A stretch of DNA of 64,000 bases from Ceratotherium simum simum (GCF_000283155.1 NW_004454210.1:8777480-8841479); one strand, 5' to 3'; shown: positions 36,009 through 49,344, counted from the stretch's first letter. Notes: generated by a model from the sequence alone, not told the origin. Numbers and translations are program-made.

Positions 36009-38383
36009 AGTTAGTCCCTTGATTTGTCTGCTCCTACCCGTCTCATCACCCAATTGCCTTTAGGCTCAAAGCAAATTGATCTGTAGGGACTTTAGTAAAT
36101 GTCTCCTCATTCACACTCAAGTTTTGAATAATATTGTTTTTTACATAGTACCTTCTAGATAAAATATAATCCTACCATTAAGAAAGTAGAAACAAACTGG
36201 ATATATTTCCTATGTCAGGCTTCTCTGCCCAGTCTGGCTTTCCACTAAGAATTTTGCAAACTTGAATGAGAAGAACTTAATGACCTTTTCAAAACATTTA
36301 GCCGATTAGTTTAAAAGGCTGCTTTACAGGTCTAGAACGAAAAGGGGGCACTTCTGCTATCAAATGCCCTCCCTTACAGTATACAGCGGGGGATTCCCGA
36401 TCTGCTCCAATTCTGTGTCTTTGGGTCAGTTTTGTACCTCTCTGTAAACTCTTGCTCAGAGCCCCCTTCTGAGCTTCAGGCTGATGCGTTCACCCACAAC
36501 ACCTGTTAGTGTTGAGTCTGAACTTGACCAGGTTCCCTGAAGGAAGCCACTCAGTAACTCAGAGCCAGTGGCTACAGGGCTGGGTCCTGGAAGTGAGCCC
36601 ACACCCTCTTTTCCAGGTTCTAGGATCCCTGCTCTTCTTCCCTCTGTTAGACAGCCAATCTTAACTTCAGGTCCTAGATAAATCACCTAACACTTTTATC
36701 AAAGAAAAGCTATAAAACCAAAAACAATTTTGCATTAGGTAAGATTGGCTCTTCCTTCTCTCCCGGGGAAAGGCTGCCACCTGCTGTAAAACATTAGCAT
36801 TGGGCTTTTCCAAGGTCACTGAGCAAAAACTTCCTGCATACAAAATTAATGTACGCACAACCTCACCTGACTTCACATCTGTGCGTCAGGAGTGTAAAGA
36901 GGAGGGCAAACCAGGAGGCATTTCTCTTAATTTTTTGATGTAGGGCAGAAAAACAAACTCAACCATATGAATGATGCCCAGAAGGAATTGGCATCACCCT
37001 AATTCTAAATATAAGAGCATCCTTTCTTCACCACTCACTGTTTCTTCACCACTTCACCACAGTGCTGTTTTTCAAATTAGCTCATAGTAACCATCATAAA
37101 ACCTCTGCTATTAAAAGGCTTATTAATTCCTTGATCCTTCTATGTAGTTCTGTGTCTCTTTATCTATTCTTCACAGCCCCGGCAAGTCTTTGGTAGGTGA
37201 AAGGATGAGAGGAGAATAAAAATTAACAGTTTTCAGGCCAGCACCCCTGAGCCTTGCACTCTGACTTTCTGCAAAACTCCCAAACTCCTTCCCCCACTTC
37301 TCCACTCCCCACTCCCACCCTGACGCCACTCATCACCCACCAGCTGTTGTAGTGTACCTACACACACACACGCAACTTTTAGAAGTAAGTTTTGCTCTCC
37401 ATTATGTTCCCAGCAAAAAGTCTCAACACTCCCACCTCCTCTGCCTAAATTATGCCTTTATATCTGGAAACTTATCAAACTTAAAGAATTACTTAGGAAT
37501 TCCAACATTGAGTAAACTCAAATATAAACAAGCTGACATTTACAACTAAAAAAAATCCAATATCTAAAATGTTTGCAATATAAGGAAAATAGAACCAAGA
37601 ACCAATAACTTCTAAACAAAAATAGCTGCAAGAAGCATACTTGACTGCCTGGATTTAGCTTTGTATAGTCCATGGTGTTGACACAGCTGAGACAGATGTA
37701 AAACATCTGCATAATATTTGCCAACCTCTTCCAGAAACTGTTATTTTTCTCACTGTAAATCATTGGAGCGCTCTAAATTACCACCCCAACATCTCCTGCC
37801 TGCATTTACAGGCAGGAAAAAGCAGGCTATGGAGGAAGGAAAGGACAGAAATGTTTTCGTTGATGTAAGAGAAAGCTTAAAAAAATTGCATCAATAGCCA
37901 AAGAAATGAACCCTTACAGTATCTGATGCTGCCACACATTTGTGTGTGTATGGTTTTTCAAATACATTTTTTAAGGCAACATTTTATTTACTGTAATATT
38001 ATAACAATACTAAATGTTTTAAATTCTACCTCCCTAGCTTTTATTTCATTTTTCTGCTTCTACAGTTTTTTTATCTGTATTGCTTTCACACACAGGTTTG
38101 TAATCTACAAAGCATTTTTAATGTCTTGAACTATTCCACTGAGTTGTTATATCAAAATTTACATAATTATTCCCCAGTTGTTGGAGATTTAGTTTCTAAG
38201 CTTTTCAATTTAGTTAATACTGAAATAAGTATCATTATGTAAAATGCTTTTTTCCTTTTTCTAAGTTAATTCATCATCCATTAGAGTGAGGGGCATGTAG
38301 TAAATGCTTAGCAAATATTTGTTGTATAAGTAAATTATTTATAATAAATTATCAGGAATGAGAATATAGAGTCAGATATTGAA
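36009..38383. other. No gene seen (2.4 kb)
   Basis: A short (AC)n lies near 37361-37371 and a MIR/L2-like tail at about 38280-38335. Nothing else recognised. Confidence 0.5.
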
Positions 38384-38395
38384 ACAATTCTGGTG

Positions 38396-38647
38396 TAGGG
38401 GCCAGCCCAGTGGTGTAGTGGTTAAGTTTGTGCTCTCCGCTTTGGCAGCTCGGGGTTCGGGGGTTCAGATCCTGGGCGCGGACCTACACACTGCTCATCA
38501 AGCCATGCTGTGGCAGCATCCCATATACAAAATAGAGGAAGATGGGAGTCGACGTTAGCTCAGAGCGAAGCTTCCTCGGCAAAAAGAGGAAGACTGGCAG
38601 TGGATGTTAGCCCAGGGCTGATCTTCCTCACCAAAAAAACAAAAAAG
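38396..38647 (+). mobile_element. ERE-type SINE, CTTCCTCA-tail class
   Basis: Head GGGGCCAGCCCAGTGGTGTA, GGAGGAAGA-type mid part and GGGCTGATCTTCCTCACC tail. Target duplication ACAATTCTGGTG at 38384-38395 and 38648-38659. Confidence 0.95.
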
Positions 38648-39099
38648 ACAATTCTGGTGGAAACAAACTTAATGTCTATTGATATAGATTACTAAATACC
38701 TTTCCAAAAGAATTTTACTTATTTGCAATGTGATCAGATAAGTTGTTCAGCACATCATTTCCATTGATATATCTTTTTAAATCTTGTTAATAAGAAGAGC
38801 TCAAGTCGTGACAATGATACTGCTGAAATAAAAGACGTGGAGAGTCTGAATCAATATGCAGAGTGTGGGTCACATTTTTAATTGTTTTTAAAGTCTATAC
38901 TTTAGTTTAATTTTTCACTTAAGTCCCCGTTCTAACTTGCAGGGAAGAATATGTAATGGGATCAGTTAACCTCCCAGGTTTGAACATCTTAGGCAATTTG
39001 GATTTATTGGCTTTAACCCAAAGGGCTACAGTGGGACAGAAGTTGTTATAAGGTGAAGTGTGGGCTGGAGAGGAAGGACAAGAGGCCGTACAACTTGAC

Positions 39100-39262
39100 T
39101 ACTCAGACCGTGGTCCCCAAACCAGCTGCATCACCTGAGATGTTAGAAACGCCATCACTTGTTAGAAATGCAGAAGCCCAGGCCTACTGAATCTGTATCT
39201 GCATTTTAACAAGTTCCAGGTGACTGTTATGCACATTAAGTTGGAGAAGCAGTGCTCTTGAC
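39100..39262 (+). mobile_element. MER5A (hAT-Charlie MITE)
   Basis: GTGGTCCCCAAACCAGCTGC, TTGTTAGAAATGCAGAAGCC and CTGCATTTTAACAAGTTCC follow MER5A. Confidence 0.75.
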
Positions 39263-39704
39263 AGTGAAAATTGCTCTGCCAGTTGTCTATGGGCTTTAGC
39301 AGAAAAGAGAGCCCACTGTGAATAATAAGAACGTGAATCTAAAGACAGCAAAGAGCCTTCTGTAATTTTAATTTGGGTGGTTCTTTGAAAACATTCTTGA
39401 CAGTATAGACTGGCTTTTAATGAAATCAAATATATTATGGAGAGCTTTAAATATAAGCTTATTTAGTGTCTCACAGCAACTCAGACTCCTCCGTTTTTCA
39501 AGTACAGATTTTATTTAAATCATCCTAGCAGATAATGGATTATCTGATTTCTAAAATCCTCTAGAGATGATTTTTCAGCACTCTTTCCTAAAATTCCTTC
39601 TGCCACCAATGAAAATAACTTGCTTCTCTATGAGATTTAAGTTCCTTGAAAGCAAGGAAGTTTGTTTACTGATATTGGAGATTGTCATAGTTATCTCTTT
39701 GATC

Positions 39705-39880
39705 CACTTGCATCAGAATCATCTATCCTTGTGTGCCTATTTAAAAATGCAAAGATTTGGGCCTTAATTCAGTCCTCTGAATCAGAATCTCTGGGTTTGG
39801 GGCTTAAGAATCTGCATTTTAAATAAGCTGACCAGTTGATTCTAACGTACAATGAAGTTTGAGAACCAACCTCTTTCAAG
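39705..39880 (+). mobile_element. MER5A (hAT-Charlie MITE)
   Basis: GCATCAGAATCATCTATCC, CTGAATCAGAATCTCTGGG and GAAGTTTGAGAACCAAC are present. Confidence 0.7.
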
Positions 39881-39904
39881 TTTTAGCAGAAAACTGAACA
39901 CATG

Positions 39905-40045
39905 AGCAGTGGTCATTAACCTTGGATGAACAATGGAATCACCTAGAAAACTTTAAAGAAACACTGATGTCTGGGTCCCACTCCCAAAGATTTTTATTTA
40001 ATTGGCCTGGGGTACAGAGTCTGGGCATTGAGAACCACTGACTAG
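39905..40045 (+). mobile_element. MER5B-like hAT MITE
   Basis: The ends CAGTGGTCATTAACCTTGG and GGCATTGAGAACCACTGAC form an inverted pair, with AATGGAATCACCTAG inside. Confidence 0.7.
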
Positions 40046-40639
40046 GTGCTTTAATAAATACTTATCTCATTGTACTTGTTATCCACTTTGTGTGGAAAGA
40101 GAAGTGGCCGGAGGTTACTCTTACATACTCATAAACAGAGTCATGAGCACTGGCAAAAGGCATGGCTAACTGGTCAGCGTGTGGAGGAAAGAAGATTGGA
40201 AGGTCAGGGATGAGAAGGTCTGGGGTAGGATGGCCATATGGGAGTGGGTAGAAAGTGGGTATGAAGACTGCATATTAACACCCATCGGAGAACATCTACC
40301 ATAGAAGAGGCCCTAAACAATCAGGAGACAAAATGACTCAGCTGGTTGACTTCAGTCAGCCTCCATCATCAGCCTCTAGTGCTGATATAATAGACATATA
40401 AACAGAGTAGCCACAGTGGCAGGGTGGAGGCTCTGCAAGGGCCTAAAAGCATGGGTTCTCTGTGGGGTCAGCTGAAGCACTAGTTGAAACTGCATCACAG
40501 CACAACTTCTCCCTCTGTCCAACCTTGCCTATGCCCTTTCCCTTCCACAGGTATTGATCCCAAGAACACCTCCTAAAAAACTTCCTGCATGATAATCTCC
40601 TTCTCAGAGTCTATTTCCCAGGGAACTCAACCTCCAACA

Positions 40640-41870
40640 ACTGACAATGCCAAGTGTTGATGACGATGTGGAACAATTGTAATTCTCATACACTGCCGTG
40701 GGAGTGTAACTTGGTACAAATATTTTAGAAAACTGAAAGAATCTACCAAAACTGAACATAAGCATACCTTATCATCCAGTAATGCTACTCCTAGGTATAT
40801 ACAGAAGAGAAATGCAGACATACGTACAGCAAAAGACTAGCATAAGAATGATCATAGCAGCACTATTTGCAATAGCCAAAAATTGGAAACACCCAAATAT
40901 CCACCAATAGAATGGTTAAAAACCTATGGAATCTTCATAAAATGAAATACTCTAGAGTCATGAGAACGAACTACTGCTATACGTGACATGGATGAATCGT
41001 ATAAGCACAATGTTGAATAAAGTAAGCCAGACACCAAACAATATGCTACCATTTATATATGTAGAGTTTGTAATATAATTCTCTATACATAAAGTTCAAC
41101 AACAGGCAAAACTAGTTGAAGGTGATAGTGGTTAACTTTGGGGGTAGGGTAGTGATGAGTTTCAGAACACACTACCCCACAATGTGGCACCTTGGCATAC
41201 TGAACATTTTAAGCTGAAGGAATTTCAGAAAACAGCAGAGCAAGAAGGTCACTCTGACCTTCTGCCCACTACTCCCCCACCCCTACCCTTCTCCTCTGAA
41301 ACAGGTCATAACATTCTCATGTGAGAGATATCCTCCCTATACCTGGAGGAATGGAGCATCCTTATCTTGGAAGACAAAGGAATGCCAAGAAAAATCCTAA
41401 CAAACAGGCCTTGCTAATTTTCCCCCAATTTACTACAATTACCTTATAATTCTTAACCTATCATATTCCTCTATGACTGTCCACTCTTCATCAACCCTAA
41501 CAAAAATACACAAGTCTATTTCTCTGGGTCTTCATTTCCTTATGAAGGCTCCCATGTCTTGTAAAACTTACATATGAAATAAATTTGTATGCTTTTCTCC
41601 TGTTAATCTGTCTTTGTCAGTTGAATTTTCAGACCCAGCCAGGGACCCTAAGAGTGTCAAGGAAAACTTTCTCCTCCCCTACAGTAGTAATCCGGAGAGG
41701 ACAAAAAGGGGGCTTCTGGAGTACCTGCATCGATAATGTTCTATTTCTTGATGTGAGATGTAGTAACATGAGTGTTTTCATTTTGTGAAAGTTAACTGAG
41801 CCATGAATTTTAACTTATATATGTTATACATCAATAAAAAGTCCTTACTTGTTAGAGAAACATACCGAAG
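40640..41870 (+). mobile_element. LINE-1 3' fragment, split by a solo LTR
   Basis: L1 phrases CTATTTGCAATAGCCAAAAA and CACCCAAATATCCACC precede the LTR, and TGTTCTATTTCTTGATGTG with a terminal ATCAATAAAAAG follow it. The interrupted sequence joins at the expected point. Confidence 0.85.
41153..41683 (+). mobile_element. Solo LTR of an endogenous retrovirus (531 bp)
   Basis: It begins TGATGAG and ends CTACA (TG...CA), is flanked by a perfect 4-base duplication GTAG at 41149-41152 and 41684-41687, and has a poly(A) signal (GAAATAAATTTG) near 41576. Four-base duplications suit class I elements. No coding region is present. Family not named. Confidence 0.8.
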
Positions 41871-42324
41871 TATTCATGAGTGAAATACTATGATATATGA
41901 GACTTTTTAAAAAAAAACTTGAGATAATTAGGTATGGGATAGATGAAACAAAAATATAGAATGTTAGTAATCTTTTAATATTTAACATAACTTCATGTGA
42001 TAGATACATGAAAGTTCATTACTCTATTCTCTCTATTTTGTGTCTTTGAATGCTTTTATAATAAAAAGTGAAAAAATCATGGATGAAATTTTAATCTTAG
42101 ACTGGAGAAGGACATAAAACCCAAAAGTCATAAATGAAAAAAGTTGATAATGGCTTCAGCATCCATTCCAGCCCTCTTCCTCCTCGCCTTCCACTGTAAA
42201 GGCTGTAAAGTAAAATGTTGGCATTGCCAGCCCCCGGCACTAAGTCTATGTGACCCACTGCTGGTTCCTGAGGTACAGGCAGAAATCATACATTATACCT
42301 ACATACATAAGCAACACAAATCAA
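41871..42324. other. No gene seen
   Basis: AT-rich sequence next to L1 fragments; nothing recognised. Confidence 0.5.
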
Positions 42325-43110
42325 AATAACACCGAAGTGTAATTCTCTTTTTCACCCATTAGATTGATAAAGATCAAAACGTTTGTTAATACTAAGTATT
42401 GTTGACAACTTGAGGACACAGTTGTTCTACACTATTGGTGGAAATATAAATTCATATAAAATCTTTTGGAAGGGTAATTTGGAAATATCTATCACAATTC
42501 TCCTGAAAGCAAAAGCAACATTTGAGTGTTAAGAGAGGGAACAGAAAGGAGGCAATAGGTATGAGTCTACATAGAGTCAAAGTTGATTCATTAGATGCCT
42601 GACTAAATATGGAAGAAAGGGTCCAAAATTACTGGGGACATTAATAGAAACAGGGAAGTCAGGAAGAGGCACTTGTTTGGGCAAGCAGATAAATAATTCA
42701 GTTTGGGATATGTTATGTTTTCTGGTACTTCACAGTGAGGGTAATTTTTGTAGTTCCTCTAGATCTAGAGTCTGGATGTTAACATATATGCTATTATATA
42801 GAAGATTAATAATTTTATCAAGTATTAATCCAGGAACTCAACAGGAGGGAAACTGAGAGAATGCCATTTAGCCTCAACTATAAGTAGGACCCACTTAAAG
42901 AAAATGTACTTCAAATAATAGTTAGAAACTTTTTTTTCCCCCATCCAACTGGCAAAGACTTAAAAACATAACCTAGGTTGGTGAAGATGCAGGGAAATGG
43001 ATACTTGTCCTATACGCTGGTGGCAGTAAAAGTGATAACAACTTCTGGAAGACAATTTTACAGTATCTAGCAAAAACCTAAAAAATGTTAGGCCTTTTGA
43101 GCCATCAGTT
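42325..43110 (+). mobile_element. Two short LINE-1-like pieces
   Basis: 42325-42510 (CCATTAGATTGATAAAGATC, ACTATTGGTGGAAATATAA) and 42930-43110 (CCAACTGGCAAAGACTTA, AGATGCAGGGAAATGGATAC) are L1 ORF2-end relics. The stretch between is unrecognised. Confidence 0.6.
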
Positions 43111-43809
43111 CCAATTCTATCTGAAGAGTGTACGCAAATATTTTTTATTTAATTTTTGTGTTTTTTCCCATCAAAGTAATATATGCACATGGTACTAAAA
43201 AAATAAATTATTCTAAAAGACTTACATGGGGATACAGTGGAACCTCTGCTCCATCTCTTACCCATACTGCTCTTGAGAGGCCGCCACTTGCAACTGCTAG
43301 CTGTTTTATCTATTATTTACCTCTTTGTGTTTAAATAATTTACTCATTCAGCCACTTCGTGATTTATCAACTTAAGACATTGTGTATTGACATCTTGTTA
43401 TGATAGTTGAGAATTTAGCTTTTTTACTCAACCTCCACCTCCACTTCCCTTCCCCACCTCCTCCCACTGTAGCTTTCTCATAATCTTTAAATGTCACATG
43501 GTAGGACGTTTTGGCAAAAATGTCATAAGGCAAAAATATTTTGATTAATTAGGTAGTCAGTATTTACATAATTATGACTACGTAAAGATTTTCAAATGTC
43601 AAATGGCTAGCAACATTTTTTTCCAAACCTCCAAGCACAAAACCATCAAACAATCTATCGGTTTCATTTTTTTCTCAAAAAAAAAAAGAAAAAAATCCCT
43701 CTGTTCTCTTGATCTAAGCAAGACTGACTGCGCCCTAGGCTTGGGGCATGGTTGTCACCCTAGGACTTCCTCTCATTGTCCTCTAGGTTAGCTCTCTCAT
43801 TTCTTGACT
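43111..43809. other. No gene seen
   Basis: 43115-43330 (AAAGTAATATATGCACATGG) resembles a piece seen also at 24000-24090 and may be an old LINE 3' part. An A-run lies at 43677-43688. Confidence 0.4.
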
Positions 43810-44580
43810 GTCTTCTTCTTTCTTGGTTGACTCTCTTATATCTCTGAAATAATAATTTCCTAAGAAAGGGTACATAAGACGGAAATTTTTGAGACCTTAA
43901 ATCTCTGAAAATGTCTTTATTCTATCCTTACAGTGTATTGGTGGTTGGATACAAAATTCTTAGCTAAACATAATTTCACTTCAGAATACTGAAGATAATA
44001 TTCCATTGAGTGATGCTGTTGAGAAGCCTGAAGTTATTGTCTCCCCTTAGTTTTGATACAATCATTTTTTTCCCTCTGTGGAAGCTTTTATTCTCAGTGC
44101 TCTGATATTTCATCACCATGTCCTGCTTTGGCCTTTTCTCATTCATTGGGCTGGATATTTTGACCTGGAGATTCGTGTTCTTTGGATCAGATAAATTTTC
44201 TTGGATTTCATTTACAATTTTTCCTCCTTCATGTTTGTTCTGTACTCTCTGGAACTCTAACTAGCCGAACAATGGAATTTCTGTTTGATTTTTTTAAGTC
44301 TCACTTTTTTTCTCCCATTTTCCGTCTCTTTGTCGTCTTGTTTGACGTTCTAGGAGGTGTCGTCAATGTTCCCCTCCTGATCTTCTTTTGGACTTTGTAT
44401 TTCAATGGTCATATTTTTAATTTTCAAATGCTTTTTAAAAAAAGGTTTTTTTCTTCATCCTGTGTCATCTTTGTTTTCTGTGAGTTCCTTTTTTGTTCGT
44501 TTGTTACCTCTGATGTTGTGGGCTTTTTTTAATTGTCTAGTGACTCTTGAGTCTCTGTTCTTTTTTTTAAGTGAGAAAAT
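43810..44580 (-). mobile_element. Old LINE-like repeat, T-rich strand
   Basis: Phrases such as GTGATGCTGTTGAGAAGCC, TCTCTGGAACTCTAACTAG and TCCGTCTCTTTGTCGTCTT match a known old mammalian repeat (LINE-1-related, reverse). The 116-residue frame within is an artefact of this repeat. Confidence 0.5.
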
Positions 44581-45394
44581 CAACTAAAAATGTAAATTGG
44601 AAGCCCTTACTGGGGTGAGGGGGACAGGTCAAATGGTGGCCTTCTCTAAGGGTGATCAGTTGATACGCTAGCCTTTTTATCGGCAGATTACCAAATGCCA
44701 GCATATGAAAATATTTTTTTTTCTGAGGCTATTTAGTTTCTCCATTGAAGAATTCTCCATTCTCCTATCTTTAGCATTTTGTGAGCAGGGTGTAGAAATG
44801 GACCTGAGTAACATCTGATTTATTACTACTTATTGACCTTGTTTGTATCTTTAGGCTGGTGCAACCAAGGAAATTCAAGTTACATATCTGTAACATTGGA
44901 CCCTGTGCACAGCAGAATGGAACACTGCCTGGTCTTTTTGCGCCATCCTCTCACCTTCCAGCGCTCTATCAGACACTGTTCTGCTGCATTCATAGGGTTT
45001 TCATAGCCAATTTTTTCAGAGGTTGGTGGCCAGGTTCTTCTTTCTAGTCTGTCTTAGTCTGGAAGCTTCACTGAAACCTGTCCACCATGGGTGACCCTGC
45101 TGGTATTTGAAATACCAACCACATGGCTTTTCAGCATCACAGCAACATGTAGTCACCACTGTATGACAACTGACAGACGGGCGGTGTGGTTTCCTGACTG
45201 GGAAAGAATCCTGGCAGGTGTGACAGTGAGGGCACCTAATCTTAACCAGTAGACCAGCAGGGCTGGTTGTAACACGTTGATCCACATAAAAAAATAGGCT
45301 GGAAGTACATATACCAAAATTTTTAAATAGTTCTCTTAGTGTGGATTCATGGGTGATTTTAATTTTCTTCCTTTTCTACAAAATTAGTTATGTG
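44581..45394. other. No gene seen
   Basis: No repeat or gene recognised. Confidence 0.5.
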
Positions 45395-46475
45395 ATTTTT
45401 AAAATTATTTAAGTAAAGCAAACCATAAGAAACAAACAATCTAACTTTTTTAAATAGACAAAAGATTTCAACAGGTATTTCACCAAAGAAGATATACGGA
45501 TAGCAAATAAGTACATTGAAAGATGCACAACATCTTTGGTCATTAGGGAAATACAAATACAAATTAAAACCACAATGAGATGCCAATACACACTCACTAG
45601 AATGGCTTTTAAAAACAAAACTTATAGGGGCTGGCCCAGTGGCGTAGTGGTTAAGTTTGTGTGCTCCACTTTGGCATCTGGGATTCTTGAGTTCGGATCC
45701 CTGGCGTGGACCTACACACCACTCATCAAGCCATGCTGTGGTGGCGTCCCACATACAAAATAGAGGAAGATTGGCAATAGATGTTAGCACAGGGCCAATC
45801 ATCCTCACCAAAAAAACAAAACAAAACAAAACAAAAAACTTATAATACCAGCTGGTTGGGATGCAGAGCAATTCTCATATATTGTTCATGGGGATGCAAA
45901 ATGCTGCAGCAACTTTGAAAAACAGTTTGGCAGTTTTTATGAAGTTACATTCTTACCACACAACCAAGTAATCCCACTCCTAGGTATTTACCCAAGAGAA
46001 ATGAAAGTATATATTCACACAAAAATTTGTATGTGAATATTTATAACAGATTTATTTAGAATAGCCCAAACCTGGAAACAATCCAAATATTCTTCAACTA
46101 TAATATCTCTATACCATGGAATACAACTCAGCAATTAAAAGAAATGAACTATTGATACATCAACAATATGGATGAATCTCAAATGCATTATACTAAGTGA
46201 AAGATGCCAGACTCAAAAGCCTATATATTATCTGATTCCACTCATATGACATTCTGGAAAAGGCAAAACCATAGGGACAGAAAATAGATCAATGGTTGCC
46301 AGGGGTTTGTGGTGAGGGGATGGGCTAACAAAGGGACAGCATAAGAGAATTTTCTGAGTGATGGCACTGTTCTGTCTCTTAATTATGTGACTTTATGCAT
46401 TTGTCAAAACCTATAGAGCTATGCACCAAAAAGAGTGACTTTTATTGTATGTAAATAAATTTTTTTAAAAAAAAT
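45395..46475 (+). mobile_element. LINE-1 3' end with poly(A), split by a SINE
   Basis: L1 ORF2 end phrases (AAAACCACAATGAGATGCCA, ATCCCACTCCTAGGTATTTA, CAATGGTTGCCAGGGGTTTG) and a terminal A-run near 46465. The ERE SINE at 45627-45834 lies inside. Confidence 0.88.
45627..45834 (+). mobile_element. ERE-type SINE, CTTCCTCA-tail class
   Basis: Head GGGGCTGGCCCAGTGGCGTA and tail ATCATCCTCACC plus (CAAAA)n. Target duplication AAAACTTATA at 45617-45626 and 45835-45844, inside an L1. Confidence 0.94.
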
Positions 46476-46801
46476 CTAACTATCTCTGTGTGTTAAAATC
46501 ACAAAAAAATACTTAAATTAGGAGGAGCTAAGTATTTCAAAATGTTCCTATACATGGTTTCTCTAAATAGAAAGTCCCCTCTGGCATCAAAATATAATTA
46601 AATTTATAAAATTAATTCATATATAGATTCTGGAACATATCTGTTGTATACTATCTGAAAATTGGCAATGCTTAGCCCATGAAGTCATAAGAACTGCATC
46701 TTTAGCCTTTGAAGAAATGACACATTAGTCAAAGAAAATCTCGATAAAACAAAGTTACGTCAATGCAACATCTCTGCTATTCCATTCATTAAATACATAC
46801 T
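46476..46801. other. No gene seen
   Basis: AT-rich; nothing recognised. Confidence 0.55.
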
Positions 46802-46814
46802 ATGATTATTTACA

Positions 46815-47022
46815 TCTTTTCTTTTTTTTGAGTCTTTTTTTTTTCTTCCTGAGGAAGATTCGCCCTGAGCTAACATCTGTGCCAGTCTTCCTCTATTTTG
46901 CATGTGGGTCGCCACCACAGCATGGCCACCGACAGTGGTGTAGGTCCATGCCCGGAAACCAAACCTGGGCTGTCCAAGTGGAGAGCGCCAAACTTAACCA
47001 CTAGGCCATGGGGCCAGTCTCC
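46815..47022 (-). mobile_element. ERE-type SINE, CTTCCTCA-tail class
   Basis: The + strand reads the tail CCTGAGGAAGATTCGCCCTG to the reverse head CCACTAGGCCATGGGGCCAG. Target duplication ATGATTATTTACA at 46802-46814 and 47023-47035. Confidence 0.94.
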
Positions 47023-47035
47023 ATGATTATTTACA

Positions 47036-49059
47036 AATATTTGTTGGTTGCTTACTATATATAAAAAAGAAATGATAATGTAGAGAATATAGAAATAAAT
47101 CATGAATCTTATGCTTAAGGTCGAGTAGGGGAAATGAGCCACATAATATACATCAAGGCAGAAAATGACTAGTGACCCACAAGAGGTATGGAGGAGGGAT
47201 AAAGAGTGGAGGCTTGCTTTTTGTTAGTAGTGAGGTCAGAGATCACTTCTTGGATTAAACTCTATTTTAAAAAGGCTCTTTGATGAAGAGAGAGAATTTT
47301 GATGTGCAGAGTTGGGGGTGGGGAGGGTCGGAAGGGGCTCAGGCAAGGTAATCCAGGAAACGGAGAAAAACAAAACAAAAAGAAAGAGAAATTTTAAAAA
47401 AAATAAATAATGGGGAAGTAGCTATGAAGACACCAGCTATCATCATCATCATCATCATCTGAACAGATCTGACATATTGACCACTTTGCTCAACATGCTA
47501 ATTTGCTTCCAGCCTTACTTATTATAATAGCTATCTGTTGTGTTCTTACAGCACAATCTTCATTTTAGCCCACCAGTTCTTGGGTTCTAATCACCTGAAA
47601 CTTGATTTTGTTGAGTTTGTCATTAAATGCTAAAATGTGTGATTACTCAGTTAAAAGTATATATCGTTTCAGCATTTTTCTCCACGCCCTCCTTTGCTAT
47701 TGTGAAGAGTACTTCTTTACATATGCCACATAAAATCATACTTACTTCTCCGGCATTTCCATTAATATTAAACTTTATTTTAAATGCTCTTGTTCCTGTA
47801 TTGTTCAACTAGATTAAAAGGAGGAACAGATCAATTTTCATGTGCCCTCTGTAATTGCAATTTTCAGTACCGCAATCATGTCCCTTTATACTCTTTTCTC
47901 TTTTGCAGGCTAGATAATCACTTTGAGTCAGTTGCTGCAGTGAAACTTGAAACCTGGTCATTGAAGAAGCCTGCAATTTAGCAGAAAACAAGGCACACCA
48001 GGATCTTCTGCTCCAGCTGCACATTGAGGATTCTGGTCTCTTTTTGAGTATGCCCTTACATTTCTAATTAGTTTAGTTGCTATAATTCTTTCCTTAAACA
48101 AGTTTGCAAAGTTGTTGTTTTTTAAGTGGCTCACTGTAGTCTTACAATATAACACTGCTTAACCACAATTTGTGGGAAATGACATATGCCAGTTAAATGA
48201 ATTTTCTGGTTAAACCCTCTAATCTTTCTATCTCGTTGCATGATTTGGAATTTTGGGTTGCTTCCTTTCTGGAAATAATGCCGTTACTGGGAAGAAGACA
48301 TATGCTGCTAGTTGCTGATTTGAACACACCTCTGATAATATTCTGTTCTGTTGTCATTTGTCCCTTTCTAATAAGGGCAAATCCTCTCTCCCTCTCTTTC
48401 ACTCTCTCTCCCTCTCTTTCTCTCTCTCTCACTCTTTCTCTCTGCTTTATGTGTGTGTGTAATTGGAGGTGCCAATTAATGCCAGTTAATTGGGTTCTGG
48501 TTAATTTGAGGTTTTACTGTTAGCAGCCCGAATTATTTCATCTCTAGAAACAGAATAAATTCCCTTATTTTTCTTCTTGTAGTCACTAGCCCTTCTAAAC
48601 CAAAAAATGTTATTCACAAAGCCATATCTTCAAACTATTTGTGAAACCATGTTGTTAACAGCTATCAAAAGCCCCTTCTATACTTCAGTTTGCCAACTTA
48701 ATAGCTGGGAGTTCTGAATGCATGAGATCTCTTTGAGTATCAAGAGAGAACACACAGTATGGGATATGAGGAGGATATGGGATATGAGGGCAGACTTAAC
48801 AATGATATGCACAGTCCTAAGCCCTAGACGGCGAGGAAATTTTGGCATACCAAAAAGGCACCACTACCTCCACTAAGACATCCAACAATTTTTTTTGTCT
48901 ACCATGTGTGAGTCACTGTACTAGGGGCCATGAAGAGGACAAGCCATAGTGTAGTAGTCTAATATGGAAACTAAGAGGTCCACTAATAGCTTGAACAAGA
49001 GGAAGAATGTCATAAATGTCATGTCCATGGCTCAGGAAATAAATGATATGACAATTAAG
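47036..49059. other. No gene seen; microsatellites
   Basis: An (ATC)n run lies at 47439-47459 and a long polypyrimidine CTCTCT/TTTC tract followed by (GT)n at about 48380-48461. Nothing else recognised. Confidence 0.5.
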
Positions 49060-49320
49060 AAAAGAAGATGTCATTTCTGGCTAAATGATAAGGGAACATT
49101 TTGTAAAAGAGATGACATCTGAGCTGATCCTTGAAGGAGAGATAAGATTTTAGTAGGCAGAGTTGGCAAAGACCAGCAAAAACAAAGAGGCAGGAAAACC
49201 TAAGTTTGTTCGGAAGCTATGAGGAAAGATGCATGAAAGTAAACCATGACAGAAAGGCTTAGAAAGGCAAGTAGGATCCGATTAGGGAAAACTTTTGCAA
49301 GCTAGAGTTTGAACCTTATT
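49060..49320 (+). repeat. Ancient GA-rich repeat, copy 4 (piece)
   Basis: GATGACATCTGAGCTGATCC, TTGAAGGAGAGATAAG and AAAGAGGCAGGAAAACC resemble the family's early section; strongly diverged. Confidence 0.45.
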
Positions 49321-49344
49321 CTAAATAAACGAACATTTTTGACC

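Noticed and set aside
44182..44532. 116-residue Phe-rich + frame
   Set aside because: It falls in a T-rich old LINE-like repeat; the hydrophobic look comes from base composition.
45359..45871. 170-residue open frame on the minus strand
   Set aside because: It is made of reversed L1 and ERE SINE sequence (45395-46475 and 45627-45834) with no recognisable protein.
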